DNA from: Campylobacter concisus
GTDB taxonomy: Bacteria > Campylobacterota > Campylobacteria > Campylobacterales > Campylobacteraceae
Length of the DNA stretch: 64,000 bases
Reading direction: 5' to 3'
Assembly (NCBI RefSeq): GCF_002092855.1
Contig: NZ_LVLC01000023.1
Coordinates: forward strand, 1 to 64,000
The notes beneath the pieces are model-generated. The model saw only the letters and a list, made by a program, of their open reading frames with translations. It ran no database searches and was not told the origin of the DNA. Of this stretch, positions 8,192 to 17,658 are shown piece after piece. A program made the translations under genes and the position numbers. The stretch's first letter is position 1. Each line of letters opens with the position of its first letter.

Positions 8192-9574
8192 TTATTTTTC
8201 TAACTTAAAACCACCACCAAAAGCTCTATAAACTTCGACTGCACTATCGACCTCATCAAGCTTTGCAGAGACATCTTGTAATTTTGCTTGAAGCAAATTT
8301 CTCTCTGCATCAAGAAGCTCCAAATGTCCAATGTAGCCAGCATCATATTGCTCTTTAGCAAGCGAGTAAATTCTTTGTTGGGATTTTAGCAAATTTTTCA
8401 CTTGTTCCAAAGAAATTTTTGCATTTTGCCTTGAAGCAAGCGCATCTCTTACTTCGCCAAGAGCCGATTTTACCGCTGCTTCATAATTAACAGCGGCAAT
8501 TTGTTCATTTGCTTTAGCCACTGAGACATTATTTTTTGTCCTACCAAAATCAAAAATTTTCTGTGCTAAAGAGCCGCCTATGCTCCATGTATTGGCATTT
8601 CCAACAAAGATATTTTCAAAATCAATACTTGAAAAGCCAAAAAGTCCAGTCAGTGAAATGCTTGGAAAATACTCAGCCTTTGCAACACCAACAAGAGCAT
8701 TTGTAGATTTTAGATCAGCCAGTGCCTTTGCCACGTCGCTCCTTCTTAGCAAAATTTCAGAGCTAATGCCAGCACTTATCTCTGGAGAAGCTGGTAAATT
8801 TTGCGAGCTAGCAACAGCTCCACCTAAAATTTCATTATTACTTTTACCAGTCAAGATAGCTAGTGAGGTGATAGCTTTTGACTTTGCATTTAATATAGAA
8901 GTAAGATTGGTCTTAGCGCTTTCTACTGCTGCCTTACTTTGCAAATAAGTCATCTCGTTTATGCTTCCAAGATCAAGCTGTGTTTTACGAAGTGCTAGCG
9001 TGTCTTCATAGGTTTTTAAAGTCTCTCTTAGCACAGCTTCTTGCATATTTAATGAAACTAATGCAAAGTAGCTTTTTGCAACATTTGAGCTGATACTTAG
9101 TCTCGCGCTACCATAGTCAAATTTGGTTGCATTTAGGCTTTCTTCAGCTGCTGCTACATTATTTCTTACTCTACCCCAAAGATCAATCTCATAATTTAAT
9201 CCCAAATTTATATCTGATTTTCTATAACGAGTTTGTGGTTGTTTAGTATATGTTTCGCCACTACTTTTTGCTTTGGTATATCCTACATTTAAATTTATAC
9301 CAGGAAGCAAGTCTGCCTCAGCTACGCCAAGGCTTGCTTTTGCTTTCTCTAAATTTAAATAAGCAACACGTAAATTTGTATTTTTCTCAAGTGCATTTTC
9401 AACTAGAGAATTTAAATTTTCATCGTTAAATTCTCTCCACCAAAGATCCCTTATATCACTTGTCTCATAAGTGTAGGTAGATGTGAAATTTGTATCTACA
9501 TTTGGCATATCTGGACGAAATGAGCAACCAGCTAAAAACGCCGCCGTTATAAGTATAAACGCCTTATTTTTCAT
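8192..9574 (-). CDS. cmeC: CmeC, outer-membrane channel of the CmeABC multidrug efflux pump
   Basis: A 460-residue TolC/OprM-type outer-membrane factor forming the exit duct of the RND pump. I chose the ATG at 9574, which gives a lipoprotein signal ending LAGC (lipid Cys17). The longer frame from 9607 would put a charged tail in front of it. A GGGAG ribosome site precedes this ATG, and the start overlaps the end of cmeB by 11 bases, implying coupled translation. Two homologous helical repeats are visible, with KSYFALVSLNMQEAVLRET and a late GEVRDALASRQNAK as matching coiled-coil segments. It is the third gene of cmeABC, in the C. jejuni order. Confidence 0.93.
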   Translation of the reverse strand: MKNKAFILITAAFLAGCSFRPDMPNVDTNFTSTYTYETSDIRDLWWREFNDENLNSLVENALEKNTNLRVAYLNLEKAKASLGVAEADLLPGINLNVGYTKAKSSGETYTKQPQTRYRKSDINLGLNYEIDLWGRVRNNVAAAEESLNATKFDYGSARLSISSNVAKSYFALVSLNMQEAVLRETLKTYEDTLALRKTQLDLGSINEMTYLQSKAAVESAKTNLTSILNAKSKAITSLAILTGKSNNEILGGAVASSQNLPASPEISAGISSEILLRRSDVAKALADLKSTNALVGVAKAEYFPSISLTGLFGFSSIDFENIFVGNANTWSIGGSLAQKIFDFGRTKNNVSVAKANEQIAAVNYEAAVKSALGEVRDALASRQNAKISLEQVKNLLKSQQRIYSLAKEQYDAGYIGHLELLDAERNLLQAKLQDVSAKLDEVDSAVEVYRAFGGGFKLEK

Positions 9575-12500
9575 CTTTTTTTGCTCCCTTTTTCCAGTAT
9601 TTCTCATTTAAATTTTCAAGCAAATAGTAAAACATTGGCACGAAAAATATAGCTATCGTCGTAGAAGCGATCATGCCACCAACCACGCCAGTTCCTAGTG
9701 AGTGGCGAGAAGCTGCACCAGCACCTGTGCTTATAACCATCGGGAAGACGCCAAGTGTAAATGCAATTGAGGTCATTACGATAGGCCTAAAGCGAAGTCT
9801 AGCTGCATTTATCGCTGAGTCAAATATACTCTTACCGCTATCACGCTCTTGCATTGCAAACTCTACGATCAAAATGGCATTTTTGGCCGCCAGACCGATG
9901 AGTAGCAAGAGTCCGATCTCAAAGTAGATATCATTTGTCAGCCCTCTTATCCAAACTGCTAGCAACGAGCCAAATACCGCAAATGGCACGGCAGTGATGA
10001 CCGCAAGTGGGATGAGCCATCTCTCGTACTGAGCGGCAAGGATCAAAAAGACAAAGATCATACCAAAGATAAAGGCAACTGTGCCTGTTCCTTGAGAATT
10101 TACCTCTTGATACGCCGTTCCCGCCCAACTTATAGCGTAGTCCTCGCTACTTAGCATGTCATTTACGACCTCTTGGATCGCTCTGATCGCATCGCCTGAC
10201 GTGTAGCCAGGTTTTGGATCGCCCATGATCTTAGCTGATGGAAAGAGGTTAAATCTATCAACAATGTCAGGTCCAATCGTTCTTGTAAGTGTTGCTACTG
10301 AATTTAGTGGCACCATGCCGCCATCATATGAGCGGACGAAAATTTTTCTTAGATCCTCAGGATTATTTCTAAAACTTTCCTCAGCTCTTGCATATACTCG
10401 GTAAGATTTACCAGCAAGATTGAAGTCATTTATATAGTAAGAGCCAAAAGTAGCTGCTACCGTGCTAAAAATTTCGCTCTCACTTACACCAAATAATTTA
10501 GCTTTTTCTTTATCAACTGTTATCTTAAACTGACGATAATTTGTCTCAAGCGTGGTTCTGACATTTGTTAGTTCAGGCCTTGCATTGGCTATTGCTGATA
10601 CTTTTCTAGCGTCTGCTTCTATCTCATTGTAACTCTTGCCGCTTTTATTTTGTAGATACATCTCAAAGCCACCAGTCATTGATAGACCCATAATAGGCGG
10701 TAAATTTACAACAAATGTCATTGAGTTTTTTGAGCCCCAAAGCATACCATTAAACTGGCCAGCTAATGTATCAGCTCCATTATTAACGCCTTTTCTCTCA
10801 CTCCAATCTTTTAGCTTTATAAAGCTAACGGCTGAATTTTCCCTAAGCGAGCTAGCTAGTATGTCATAACCTGCAAAAGCCATAGTGAACTCAACATTTG
10901 GATTGCTTAAAATGGCGTTACTAATCGAGACTACTTCTTCTTTTGTCTTTAGCATATTTGTTGAAGGTGGAAGTGAGGTGATAACCATTAAAGCACCCTT
11001 GTCCTCTGAAGGCACAAGCCCTTTTGGCACAGCATCAAATAGCTTATAAGTGGCAAATCCTAAAATACCAATTACAATAAAGCTAATAATAATATGCCTT
11101 AAAATTTTAGCCACTCCGGCCGTAAAGAGTCTAGTGCTAAAATCAAAGAAGTCGTTAAATTTCTGAACTATCCAAAATGGCTTGCTCTCTTGCTTCTTAA
11201 GCATAACCGCACAAAGCGCTGGCGTAAGAGTAAGAGCGACAAAGCCTGAGATACAAACAGAAACAACAAGTGTTAGAGCAAACTGCTTTTGTATAACGCC
11301 AACAAAGCCCTCCATAAATGAAACTGGCACGAAAACCGCGCAAAGCACGAGTACGATAGAGATAACTGGAGTTTGCACCTCCTCCATCGCCTTAAATGTC
11401 GCATCTTTTACACTTATGTCTTTATCTTCATGTAAAATTCTCTCGACATTTTCTATAACGATGATCGCGTCATCCACGACGATACCGATGGCAAGAACTA
11501 AGGCAAAAAGTGTAATCAAATTTATACTAAAACCCATCACATAAAGTCCGCCAAATGTACCTATGATAGATACTGGCACGGCAAGCATCGGAATGATAGT
11601 CGCGCGAAAACTTTTTAAGAAAAAGTACATTACGATTAAGACGAGTACCATCGCTTCAATGAAAGTTTTTATAACCTCATCAATTGAAACATCTATAAAT
11701 TCTGTTGGATTGTAAGCTATGGTGTGCTCTAGTCCAACAGGATAAGTTTTCTTTAGCTCGTTAAGCTTTTCTTTTACAGCATTTGCGGTAGCAAGAGCAT
11801 TCGCATCGTTTTGTAAAAATAGCAAAAGAGGAATAGCTGGTTTGCCGTTTAACATCGCGTCGTTAGCATAGCTAGCTGCCCCAAGCTCTATGGTAGCTAC
11901 ATCTTTTAGCTTCAATACTGATCCATCAGAACTTTTAATTATTATATCGCCAAACTGGGCTACATTTTTAAGACGTCCATCGGTACGAACAGAATAAACA
12001 TAAGGATTACCACCATCCGATGGCTGTTCGCCTATCTTGCCAGCAGCGTATTGTGAATTTTGAATTTTTACTTGAGAAATGACGTCACTTGGAGTTAGTT
12101 TAAAATGAGCTAGTCTATCTGGCTTTAGCCAAATTCTCATAGAATACTCTTTAGTACCTATCAATACTGTATCACCTATACCACTAACCCTTTTTATCTC
12201 ATCAGCAATATTTAAATTTACATAGTTATATAGTTCGATCAAATCCATATTTGGATTTGTAAAGCCAACAACCTGAAGGATCGAGCCGCTTCTTTCGCGC
12301 ACTGTTACGCCCATATTTTGCACTTCTTGAGGCAGTCTTGAAAGGGCAGCTTGCACGCGGTTATTTACATCGATCGTAGCTTGTTTTGACGATGAGCCGA
12401 TCTTAAAATATACGCTTATATTCATCGTACCTGCTGAGCTTGATGTGCTTTGCATATAAAGCATATTTTCAACGCCATTTATCTGATCTTCGATCGCACT

Positions 12501-12689
12501 TGCGACTGAATCAGCGATAGTCTGCGCATCAGCACCGCTATATGTCGCACTTACAGAGACAGTAGGTGGAGTAAGACTTGGATACTCCTCTATTGGAAGT
12601 CCCTTGATACCCATAAAACCTGCTATAACTATAATGATAGATATAACAGTCGCAAATATCGGGCGGTTTATGAAAAATCTTGAAAACAT
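9564..12689 (-). CDS. cmeB: CmeB, inner-membrane RND multidrug transporter
   Basis: This 1041-residue HAE1-family RND pump has the family's usual length, with 12 membrane segments and two large periplasmic loops. The proton-relay residues are visible: GIVVDDAIIVIE in TM4 and GLAAKNAILIVEF in TM10. The N-terminus FFINRPIFATVISIII is typical. It captures drugs and bile salts from the inner membrane and periplasm and passes them via CmeA to CmeC using the proton gradient. The start lies 10 bases after the cmeA stop. The three pump genes form one operon downstream of cmeR. Confidence 0.96.
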   Translation of the reverse strand: MFSRFFINRPIFATVISIIIVIAGFMGIKGLPIEEYPSLTPPTVSVSATYSGADAQTIADSVASAIEDQINGVENMLYMQSTSSSAGTMNISVYFKIGSSSKQATIDVNNRVQAALSRLPQEVQNMGVTVRERSGSILQVVGFTNPNMDLIELYNYVNLNIADEIKRVSGIGDTVLIGTKEYSMRIWLKPDRLAHFKLTPSDVISQVKIQNSQYAAGKIGEQPSDGGNPYVYSVRTDGRLKNVAQFGDIIIKSSDGSVLKLKDVATIELGAASYANDAMLNGKPAIPLLLFLQNDANALATANAVKEKLNELKKTYPVGLEHTIAYNPTEFIDVSIDEVIKTFIEAMVLVLIVMYFFLKSFRATIIPMLAVPVSIIGTFGGLYVMGFSINLITLFALVLAIGIVVDDAIIVIENVERILHEDKDISVKDATFKAMEEVQTPVISIVLVLCAVFVPVSFMEGFVGVIQKQFALTLVVSVCISGFVALTLTPALCAVMLKKQESKPFWIVQKFNDFFDFSTRLFTAGVAKILRHIIISFIVIGILGFATYKLFDAVPKGLVPSEDKGALMVITSLPPSTNMLKTKEEVVSISNAILSNPNVEFTMAFAGYDILASSLRENSAVSFIKLKDWSERKGVNNGADTLAGQFNGMLWGSKNSMTFVVNLPPIMGLSMTGGFEMYLQNKSGKSYNEIEADARKVSAIANARPELTNVRTTLETNYRQFKITVDKEKAKLFGVSESEIFSTVAATFGSYYINDFNLAGKSYRVYARAEESFRNNPEDLRKIFVRSYDGGMVPLNSVATLTRTIGPDIVDRFNLFPSAKIMGDPKPGYTSGDAIRAIQEVVNDMLSSEDYAISWAGTAYQEVNSQGTGTVAFIFGMIFVFLILAAQYERWLIPLAVITAVPFAVFGSLLAVWIRGLTNDIYFEIGLLLLIGLAAKNAILIVEFAMQERDSGKSIFDSAINAARLRFRPIVMTSIAFTLGVFPMVISTGAGAASRHSLGTGVVGGMIASTTIAIFFVPMFYYLLENLNEKYWKKGAKKDEK

Positions 12690-12699
12690 CTATCTGCCT

Positions 12700-13860
12700 T
12701 TACTTGCTACTTGTAGCGTTTGCATCTTTGCCGTTTATAAATTCCGCACTTAGGTCTTTATCAGTTTCAACTGGTGCACCAACTCCTATTTTAAGGAAGT
12801 TATTAACAATTATCTTATCACCCTCTTCAAGACCTTCAGTGACTGCTACCATATTTTTTGTTTGATATCCTGTTTTTACATTTTTTTGGCTTACTTTGCC
12901 ATCTTTTACAACTAAAACATAAGAGTTTGTAGCACTTTGTTGAAGGGCAACTTGTGGGATGTTAAAGGCATTTTTTTGAACAAATCCACTCATCTTTATA
13001 TGACCAAACGCACCTGGTAAAATTTTACCCTCGCTATTATCAAAGCTAGCCTTTGCTAAAACGCTGCCAGTCGCGGTATTTACGACACTATCTATAAAAT
13101 TTACTTTACCATTAAAATTTTCGCCATTGACACTTAACACAGTGTCACTATTTAGCTGTTGCCATGAGCCGTTATCCAAATTTGTCTTTCTAGTTAGATT
13201 ATCCACATCGGCGATATAAAATTCTGCTTCAATAGGATTTATTTTTGTAAGTCTTACAAGCTTTGTTTGGTTTGCTATGACAAGCGAGCCAACATCTACT
13301 TGGTTATCACCCACTACGCCGTCAAATGGCGCTGTGATAGTCGTGTAGCCAAGGTCGATTTTCGCATTTTTTAAATTTGCTTTTGCGCTTACTAAATTCG
13401 CATTTGCAATGTCATAGGCTGCAACTGCTGCGTCATAGTCTTTTTGAGAGACTGCATTTTTCTTATAAAGGGCAGAAATTCTTTTAAACTCGGTCTCGGC
13501 ATTTTTCAAATTTGCATTTGCTACACCAACAGAGGCATCAAGTGAGTCAAAGCTTGCTTGATATTTTTCTGGATCTATTAAAAATAACTTATCGCCTGCT
13601 TTTACTTTGCTTCCCGGCTTAAAAAACTGCTTTATGATAGTTCCGCCAACTTTTGGATAGATAATAACATCTTGACTACTTGCAACCGTTGCGGTGTAAT
13701 CGAAACTAATAGGTATGTCTGTTTTTTGTGCGGTAAAAATATCCACATGAGATAGTGGCATCTGGTGACCTGCTGCCGCTTTATTCTCTTTATTTTCAAA
13801 ACAACCACTTAGAAATAAAACTGCAACCGAAAGCACAAGAACACTCTTAAAATTTGCCAT
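12700..13860 (-). CDS. cmeA: CmeA, periplasmic membrane-fusion protein of the efflux pump
   Basis: A 386-residue membrane-fusion protein with a lipoprotein signal ending FLSGC. It has a biotinyl-lipoyl half motif (PKVGGTIIKQFFKPGSKVK), an alpha-helical hairpin at about residues 100-170, and a beta-barrel domain including GALGH-like PGAFGHIKMSG. It bridges CmeB and CmeC in the periplasm. It is the first gene of the pump operon. The 108 bases upstream carry the CmeR operator and separate it from cmeR on the same strand. Confidence 0.95.
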   Translation of the reverse strand: MANFKSVLVLSVAVLFLSGCFENKENKAAAGHQMPLSHVDIFTAQKTDIPISFDYTATVASSQDVIIYPKVGGTIIKQFFKPGSKVKAGDKLFLIDPEKYQASFDSLDASVGVANANLKNAETEFKRISALYKKNAVSQKDYDAAVAAYDIANANLVSAKANLKNAKIDLGYTTITAPFDGVVGDNQVDVGSLVIANQTKLVRLTKINPIEAEFYIADVDNLTRKTNLDNGSWQQLNSDTVLSVNGENFNGKVNFIDSVVNTATGSVLAKASFDNSEGKILPGAFGHIKMSGFVQKNAFNIPQVALQQSATNSYVLVVKDGKVSQKNVKTGYQTKNMVAVTEGLEEGDKIIVNNFLKIGVGAPVETDKDLSAEFINGKDANATSSK

Positions 13861-13904
13861 AAAAACCTCTCTTAATTTTAAATTTTAATATCATATTTAG
13901 TTTT

Positions 13905-13920
13905 TGTAATAATTGTTACA
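13905..13920. promoter_or_regulatory. CmeR operator (inverted repeat TGTAATAATTGTTACA)
   Basis: This 16-bp imperfect palindrome, with TGTAA/TTACA outer arms, lies in the cmeR-cmeA gap 45 bases before the cmeA start. It matches the 16-bp inverted repeat known for CmeR in C. jejuni (TGTAATAAATATTACA) at 14 of 16 positions, recalled from memory rather than searched. Binding here would repress cmeABC, with bile salts as known inducers in C. jejuni. Confidence 0.8.
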
Positions 13921-13968
13921 AAAATTTAAAGTTCTCGATTCTATTAGAAAACAAATAAAAAGTCAATT

Positions 13969-14595
13969 TTATTTTTTACTAACTCCATTCAAAAACAACT
14001 CAACACACAAGCTAATATGCTTTTTACGCTCTTTTTCACTAAGCTTTGGTTCTTCATTTATCAAAAGCGAATCGTAGTAATAAGCCCCGATCACGCTTTG
14101 TATAAAGTACTTTGCAGCAAATTTGGCTGAAAATTTTGAATCAAGTTTGGCTTTTACCTCATCTCTTTCAAAGAAATTTATAAGCACAAGATCGATCTTT
14201 TTTAAAATTTGATCCAAAAACGTCTTACCAAGTTTGCCGCCATTTTTAGAACCCTCACTCATCATTATCCTACCAAGAGAGATATGCCTTTTGCTGCAAA
14301 CGATAGAAAATATTATGGTTGCAAATTTGGTTAAAAATTCCTCCAAGCTGTGGGAAATTTTAAGATCTATTTTCTCATCGATCTCTTTTATAAGAGCGTC
14401 TATCTCTTGCTCGATGATCGCCTCAAAAAGCCCCTCTTTGCTCTCAAAAAATGTGTAAATGCTAGAAAGCGATCCGCCACTTATCGCTACGATATCGCTT
14501 AAGCTTGTCTTTTCGTATCCTTTTTCTAAAAATAGCTCAAGCGCTGTTTTTACGATGAGTTCGTATCGTTTTTTGCCTTTTTCTGAGATCGCCAT
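13969..14595 (-). CDS. cmeR: CmeR, TetR-family repressor of cmeABC
   Basis: A 208-residue TetR-type regulator. The N-terminal helix-turn-helix lies at about residues 25-55 (TSLSDIVAISGGSLSSIYTFFESKEGLF) and the C-terminal helical ligand domain is divergent, as usual for the family. It sits directly upstream of cmeABC in the same orientation as in C. jejuni, and its likely operator is at 13905-13920. It should repress the pump until bile salts or drugs bind its ligand pocket. The start is the first ATG of the frame after the ccoG stop. Confidence 0.92.
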   Translation of the reverse strand: MAISEKGKKRYELIVKTALELFLEKGYEKTSLSDIVAISGGSLSSIYTFFESKEGLFEAIIEQEIDALIKEIDEKIDLKISHSLEEFLTKFATIIFSIVCSKRHISLGRIMMSEGSKNGGKLGKTFLDQILKKIDLVLINFFERDEVKAKLDSKFSAKFAAKYFIQSVIGAYYYDSLLINEEPKLSEKERKKHISLCVELFLNGVSKK

Positions 14596-14625
14596 CTTGC
14601 TTCCTGTTAAATTTTTGCCATTTTA

Positions 14626-15954
14626 TCATCTTTTAGGATAGATAAAAGTACTTTGCCTTTGCACGCTGATAGCTGGCTCATCGGTGGCATAAGCTTTTAT
14701 ATTTATATGTTTTAAAAGATCTTTATCGCTTAAATTTTTATTTTTTGATTTTAGCGTGACGATGACTCGTTGTTTTGCACCAGCTTTTAATATAAATGGC
14801 TTATTTGGACGAGAAATTTCTATATTCTTATCGTCTACTTCAAAGTAAAAGGCATGCTCTTTATTTTGTGTGTTCTGCACCAAAAATACGTACGAATTTT
14901 CGACTTCATTTTCGCCTAGAATTTTATAAAGCTCGCTTGTTCTATTTATGTTTAAAAGCATACTTTCTTTTTTGCCACCCATCAATACCCCAGCTGTTAA
15001 GACAATGCCCAAAATGACGAGATAAGCAACCGTTCTAAAGCGTAAAATTTTGACTCTTTTTTGCTCTTTTATAGAATTTATACTTCTCCACTCAATAAGT
15101 GAACTTTCATAAAAATGCTTCATCACTTTAGCACAAGCATCGCTACACTCTAGACAATTTATACATTCAAGCTGCATACCTTTTCTTATATCAATGTGCG
15201 TTGGGCATACTCTTACGCACGCCTCGCAGCCAGTACACAGCGCACCCTCTTCTTCTTTTGGTTTTTTAAATTTCTCTTTTCCGTTATAGATTACGCCGCC
15301 TCTTTTTTGGTTGTAAATAACTTGGATCGTATCGTTATCAAACATTACTGACTGCACCCTAGCGTAAGGACAAACATAAATGCAAAAATTTTCTTTTAAA
15401 ATGATAACATCATAAACTAACCAAATAGCGATAACAAGCCAAAATGCAAACAAAACTCCATGTTCGCTTGGCTCTTTTAAATAAGCAAAAAAATCAAGCG
15501 GTGGTACAAAATACCATAAAAAATTTGCCGAAATAACAAGAGCTAAAACACACCAAATCCCCACTGCTAAAGCACGCTTTAAAATTTGTCCTTTTGGCTC
15601 ATTTTGCTTATTTTGGATATTTTTTCTGATCTTTAAAATTTTAGTTTGCAAAAAGTCACGAAATATCGTTCTAAAAATAGTTTGCGGACAGCTCCAACCG
15701 CACCAAACACGCCCTGCAAGTGTCGTTAGAAAAAATATGCTTAAGAACAAAATGATAAATAAAAATGGCAGCAAATAAAGCTCTTGCATATCAAATTTTG
15801 TAAAAAATAGATCAACTCTACTTTTATCAAAACTTAGCAAAAAAAGCTGTGCATCATTTATCCTGATAAATGGCAAAATAAAGACAAATAGCGTAATACA
15901 GGCGAAAAAAATGTAACGCCTCTTGGCGTAGCTAAGATGAAAATCCTTTGACAT
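14626..15954 (-). CDS. ccoG: CcoG (RdxA/FixG-type), polyferredoxin for cbb3 oxidase copper centre
   Basis: This 442-residue integral membrane protein has about five membrane segments, an early WCGWSCPQTIFR motif (about 84-95) and an FCIYVCPYARVQS motif (about 190-202). Two [4Fe-4S] clusters are carried by Cys240/243/246/250 and Cys264/267/270/274. The C-terminal periplasmic Ig-like domain (about 340-442) is the FixG_C region. The family reduces copper during assembly of the cbb3-type cytochrome oxidase, here the microaerobic terminal oxidase. Its neighbour cmeR is downstream on the same strand. C. jejuni has the same arrangement (Cj0369c). Confidence 0.94.
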   Translation of the reverse strand: MSKDFHLSYAKRRYIFFACITLFVFILPFIRINDAQLFLLSFDKSRVDLFFTKFDMQELYLLPFLFIILFLSIFFLTTLAGRVWCGWSCPQTIFRTIFRDFLQTKILKIRKNIQNKQNEPKGQILKRALAVGIWCVLALVISANFLWYFVPPLDFFAYLKEPSEHGVLFAFWLVIAIWLVYDVIILKENFCIYVCPYARVQSVMFDNDTIQVIYNQKRGGVIYNGKEKFKKPKEEEGALCTGCEACVRVCPTHIDIRKGMQLECINCLECSDACAKVMKHFYESSLIEWRSINSIKEQKRVKILRFRTVAYLVILGIVLTAGVLMGGKKESMLLNINRTSELYKILGENEVENSYVFLVQNTQNKEHAFYFEVDDKNIEISRPNKPFILKAGAKQRVIVTLKSKNKNLSDKDLLKHINIKAYATDEPAISVQRQSTFIYPKR

Positions 15955-16051
15955 AATAAGCCTTTTTTGAAATTTTATGATTATAAAGCTTATGGCATTA
16001 AAAGAGTTTTAAAAAAAAATAGTTAAAAGCTTAAATTTATGAAAATTAAAC

Positions 16052-16057
16052 TATACT
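16052..16057 (+). promoter_or_regulatory. Probable -10 element of rpsU promoter
   Basis: TATACT lies 36 bases before the rpsU start, with AT-rich DNA upstream and no clear -35, as is usual for epsilonproteobacterial sigma70 promoters. It sits in the divergent ccoG-rpsU gap. Confidence 0.5.
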
Positions 16058-16092
16058 CACGGCTTATTTTAATCTGAAAGGTGGTGAGGACG

Positions 16093-16305
16093 TTGCCTGG
16101 TATTAAGGTACATCCTAACGAGTCATTTGACGAGGGTTACAGAAAGTTTAAGAAACAAACTGACCGTAACTTAGTAGTAACTGAAGCAAGAGCTAGACGC
16201 TTCTTTGAGCCTAAAACTGAGATCCGCAAAAAACAAAAAATTGCAGCTCGCAAGAAAATGCTTAAACGTCTTTATATGCTTAGACGCTACGAGTCAAGAC
16301 TCTAA
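16093..16305 (+). CDS. rpsU: Small ribosomal subunit protein bS21
   Basis: This 70-residue S21 has the family's usual size in Campylobacter and ends [18 protein letters not shown] chose the TTG at 16093, giving [19 protein letters not shown], which matches the known epsilonproteobacterial N-terminus. GGTGGTGAGGA just upstream then serves as a ribosome site five bases away. A GTG further upstream (16081) would add four residues and destroy that spacing. S21 aids 30S initiation and base-pairing with mRNA leaders. The gene stands alone between its own promoter and a hairpin terminator. Confidence 0.92.
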   Translation: MPGIKVHPNESFDEGYRKFKKQTDRNLVVTEARARRFFEPKTEIRKKQKIAARKKMLKRLYMLRRYESRL

Positions 16306-16312
16306 AACCAAG

Positions 16313-16350
16313 ACAAAGAGGGCTTTGCTCTCTTTGTTTAACTCTTCTTT
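16313..16350 (+). terminator. Intrinsic terminator after rpsU
   Basis: The arms ACAAAGAG and CTCTTTGT form an 8-bp stem around a 9-base loop (16313-16337), followed by a T-rich stretch. It begins 8 bases after the rpsU stop. Confidence 0.65.
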
Positions 16351-16408
16351 TAGCCTTATTTTTTTATAATCAAAGCAATTTTTTTATTTTATTTTAAACG
16401 GAAATTCG

Positions 16409-17041
16409 ATGCAAAAGCTAGCTATAAACGAAGCTGCAGAAATTTTAGGCATAACAAAAGAAGCAGTCTATAATAGAATCCGCCGTGGTTCGATAAATAC
16501 AGTCATTGAAAATGGCACAAAATTTGTCATCCTTGATGAGAAACCAAGTAGCGAAAAAGCCACAAAATCTGCTCCAAAAAGTACAAAAACTAAATCCCAA
16601 AATGATGAGTTTGTAAATTATTTGCTAAATGAGTTAAGCGAGTTAAAGAGCTTAAATTTAAACTTGCAAGCTGATAAAGATAGGCTTTTTAAAGAAAAAG
16701 AGCAGATGCTAATCGAGCGAAAAAATGAAATTTTGCAAATTTATAAAGATAGAGATGAAAAGCTCATGCAGTTTCTAAATGCCATGCAAAGGCCACTTTT
16801 AGCACAAAAAAATGACGATATGCCAAATAACGAAGCGATAGAGGCCGAAATAGAAAATGAGTCAAAATGGATAAATTTAAGTGAATTTTTAAAGGAGCTA
16901 AATCTAAAGCCAAAGGCAACGAAAAAAGCCAGTGAAAAGATAATAAAAGCGATACACCACTCAAAATTTATAAAATTTAAACGAGGTGTGATACTTGTTA
17001 GAAGACATAAAAATTTAAAAGAGTTGATAGGAGAGATATGA
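16409..17041 (+). CDS. DNA-binding protein with N-terminal MerR/excisionase-type helix-turn-helix
   Basis: A 210-residue protein in three parts. An N-terminal helix-turn-helix (residues 1-45, NEAAEILGITKEAVYNRIRRG) resembles excisionase/HTH_17 folds. A Lys/Glu-rich coiled coil spans about 65-125 (LNLQADKDRLFKEKEQM). A C-terminal basic domain at about 150-210 contains WINLSEFLKELNLKPK and FKRGVILVRRHKNL and looks like a second small winged-helix domain. The gene overlaps the next (lipoprotein) gene by four bases in an ATGA arrangement, so they are translationally coupled. It might regulate the operon it heads. The exact family is not recognised. Confidence 0.85.
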   Translation: MQKLAINEAAEILGITKEAVYNRIRRGSINTVIENGTKFVILDEKPSSEKATKSAPKSTKTKSQNDEFVNYLLNELSELKSLNLNLQADKDRLFKEKEQMLIERKNEILQIYKDRDEKLMQFLNAMQRPLLAQKNDDMPNNEAIEAEIENESKWINLSEFLKELNLKPKATKKASEKIIKAIHHSKFIKFKRGVILVRRHKNLKELIGEI

Positions 17042-17655
17042 AACACATTAAAAAGATAGCTACTTATGCTGCGGTAGGCGGATTTGGTGCGATCGTTATG
17101 GCTGGCCTTGCTGGTTGTGGCAGTAACAATGGCGGTGATGAAAACGCACTAAATGAGGTTGCACAAAAAAATGGTGCCTTTGTCATCATCGAAGAGAGCG
17201 CACCTGGCGTTTATAAAATTTTAGAAGAGTATCCAAGTACTGAAACTAGAGTCGTGTTAAAAGATATAAACGGTACTGAGCGTGTGCTAAGCAAAGACGA
17301 GATCGATAAGCTCCTAGCTCAAGCAAACGCAAATATCGACAATGGCACTTCAAATTTAACAAAAACTAGCGACACACAGCTAAGTAGCGGCGGTCTAAGC
17401 CTTGGTGAGACGATACTTGCCTCAGCTGCTGGTGCGATACTTGGTAGCTGGATAGGTAGCAAGCTTTTTGGAAATCAAAATTTCCAAGCTACTCGTCAAA
17501 ATTCTTACAAAAATCCAAGCGCATACACAAGAAGCGTTGATAGCTTTAATAAGCAAAAAGCAGCAAATTCTGCCGCAAGAAGTAGTGGTGGTAAGAGTGG
17601 ATTTTTCGGTGGTGGATCAAAATCAAGCTCTAGCTCATCAAGCTTTGGAGGCTAA
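17038..17655 (+). CDS. UPF0323-family lipoprotein
   Basis: A 205-residue lipoprotein with signal ending MAGLAGC (lipid Cys27). The middle domain contains FVIIEESAPGVYKILEEYPS and VVLKDINGTERVLSKDEID. A glycine-rich hydrophobic stretch follows at about 122-145 (GETILASAAGAILGSWIGSKLFG). The tail is Ser/Gly-rich with a run of seven Ser and ends FGG. The UPF0323 name comes from synteny and resemblance to C. jejuni Cj0371. It is coupled to the upstream DNA-binding gene, and three bases separate it from the GspS-like ligase gene. The pairing resembles E. coli ygiB-ygiC, where a DUF1190 protein accompanies a GspS-like protein. The function is unknown. Confidence 0.85.
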   Translation: MKHIKKIATYAAVGGFGAIVMAGLAGCGSNNGGDENALNEVAQKNGAFVIIEESAPGVYKILEEYPSTETRVVLKDINGTERVLSKDEIDKLLAQANANIDNGTSNLTKTSDTQLSSGGLSLGETILASAAGAILGSWIGSKLFGNQNFQATRQNSYKNPSAYTRSVDSFNKQKAANSAARSSGGKSGFFGGGSKSSSSSSSFGG

Positions 17656-17658
17656 AAA

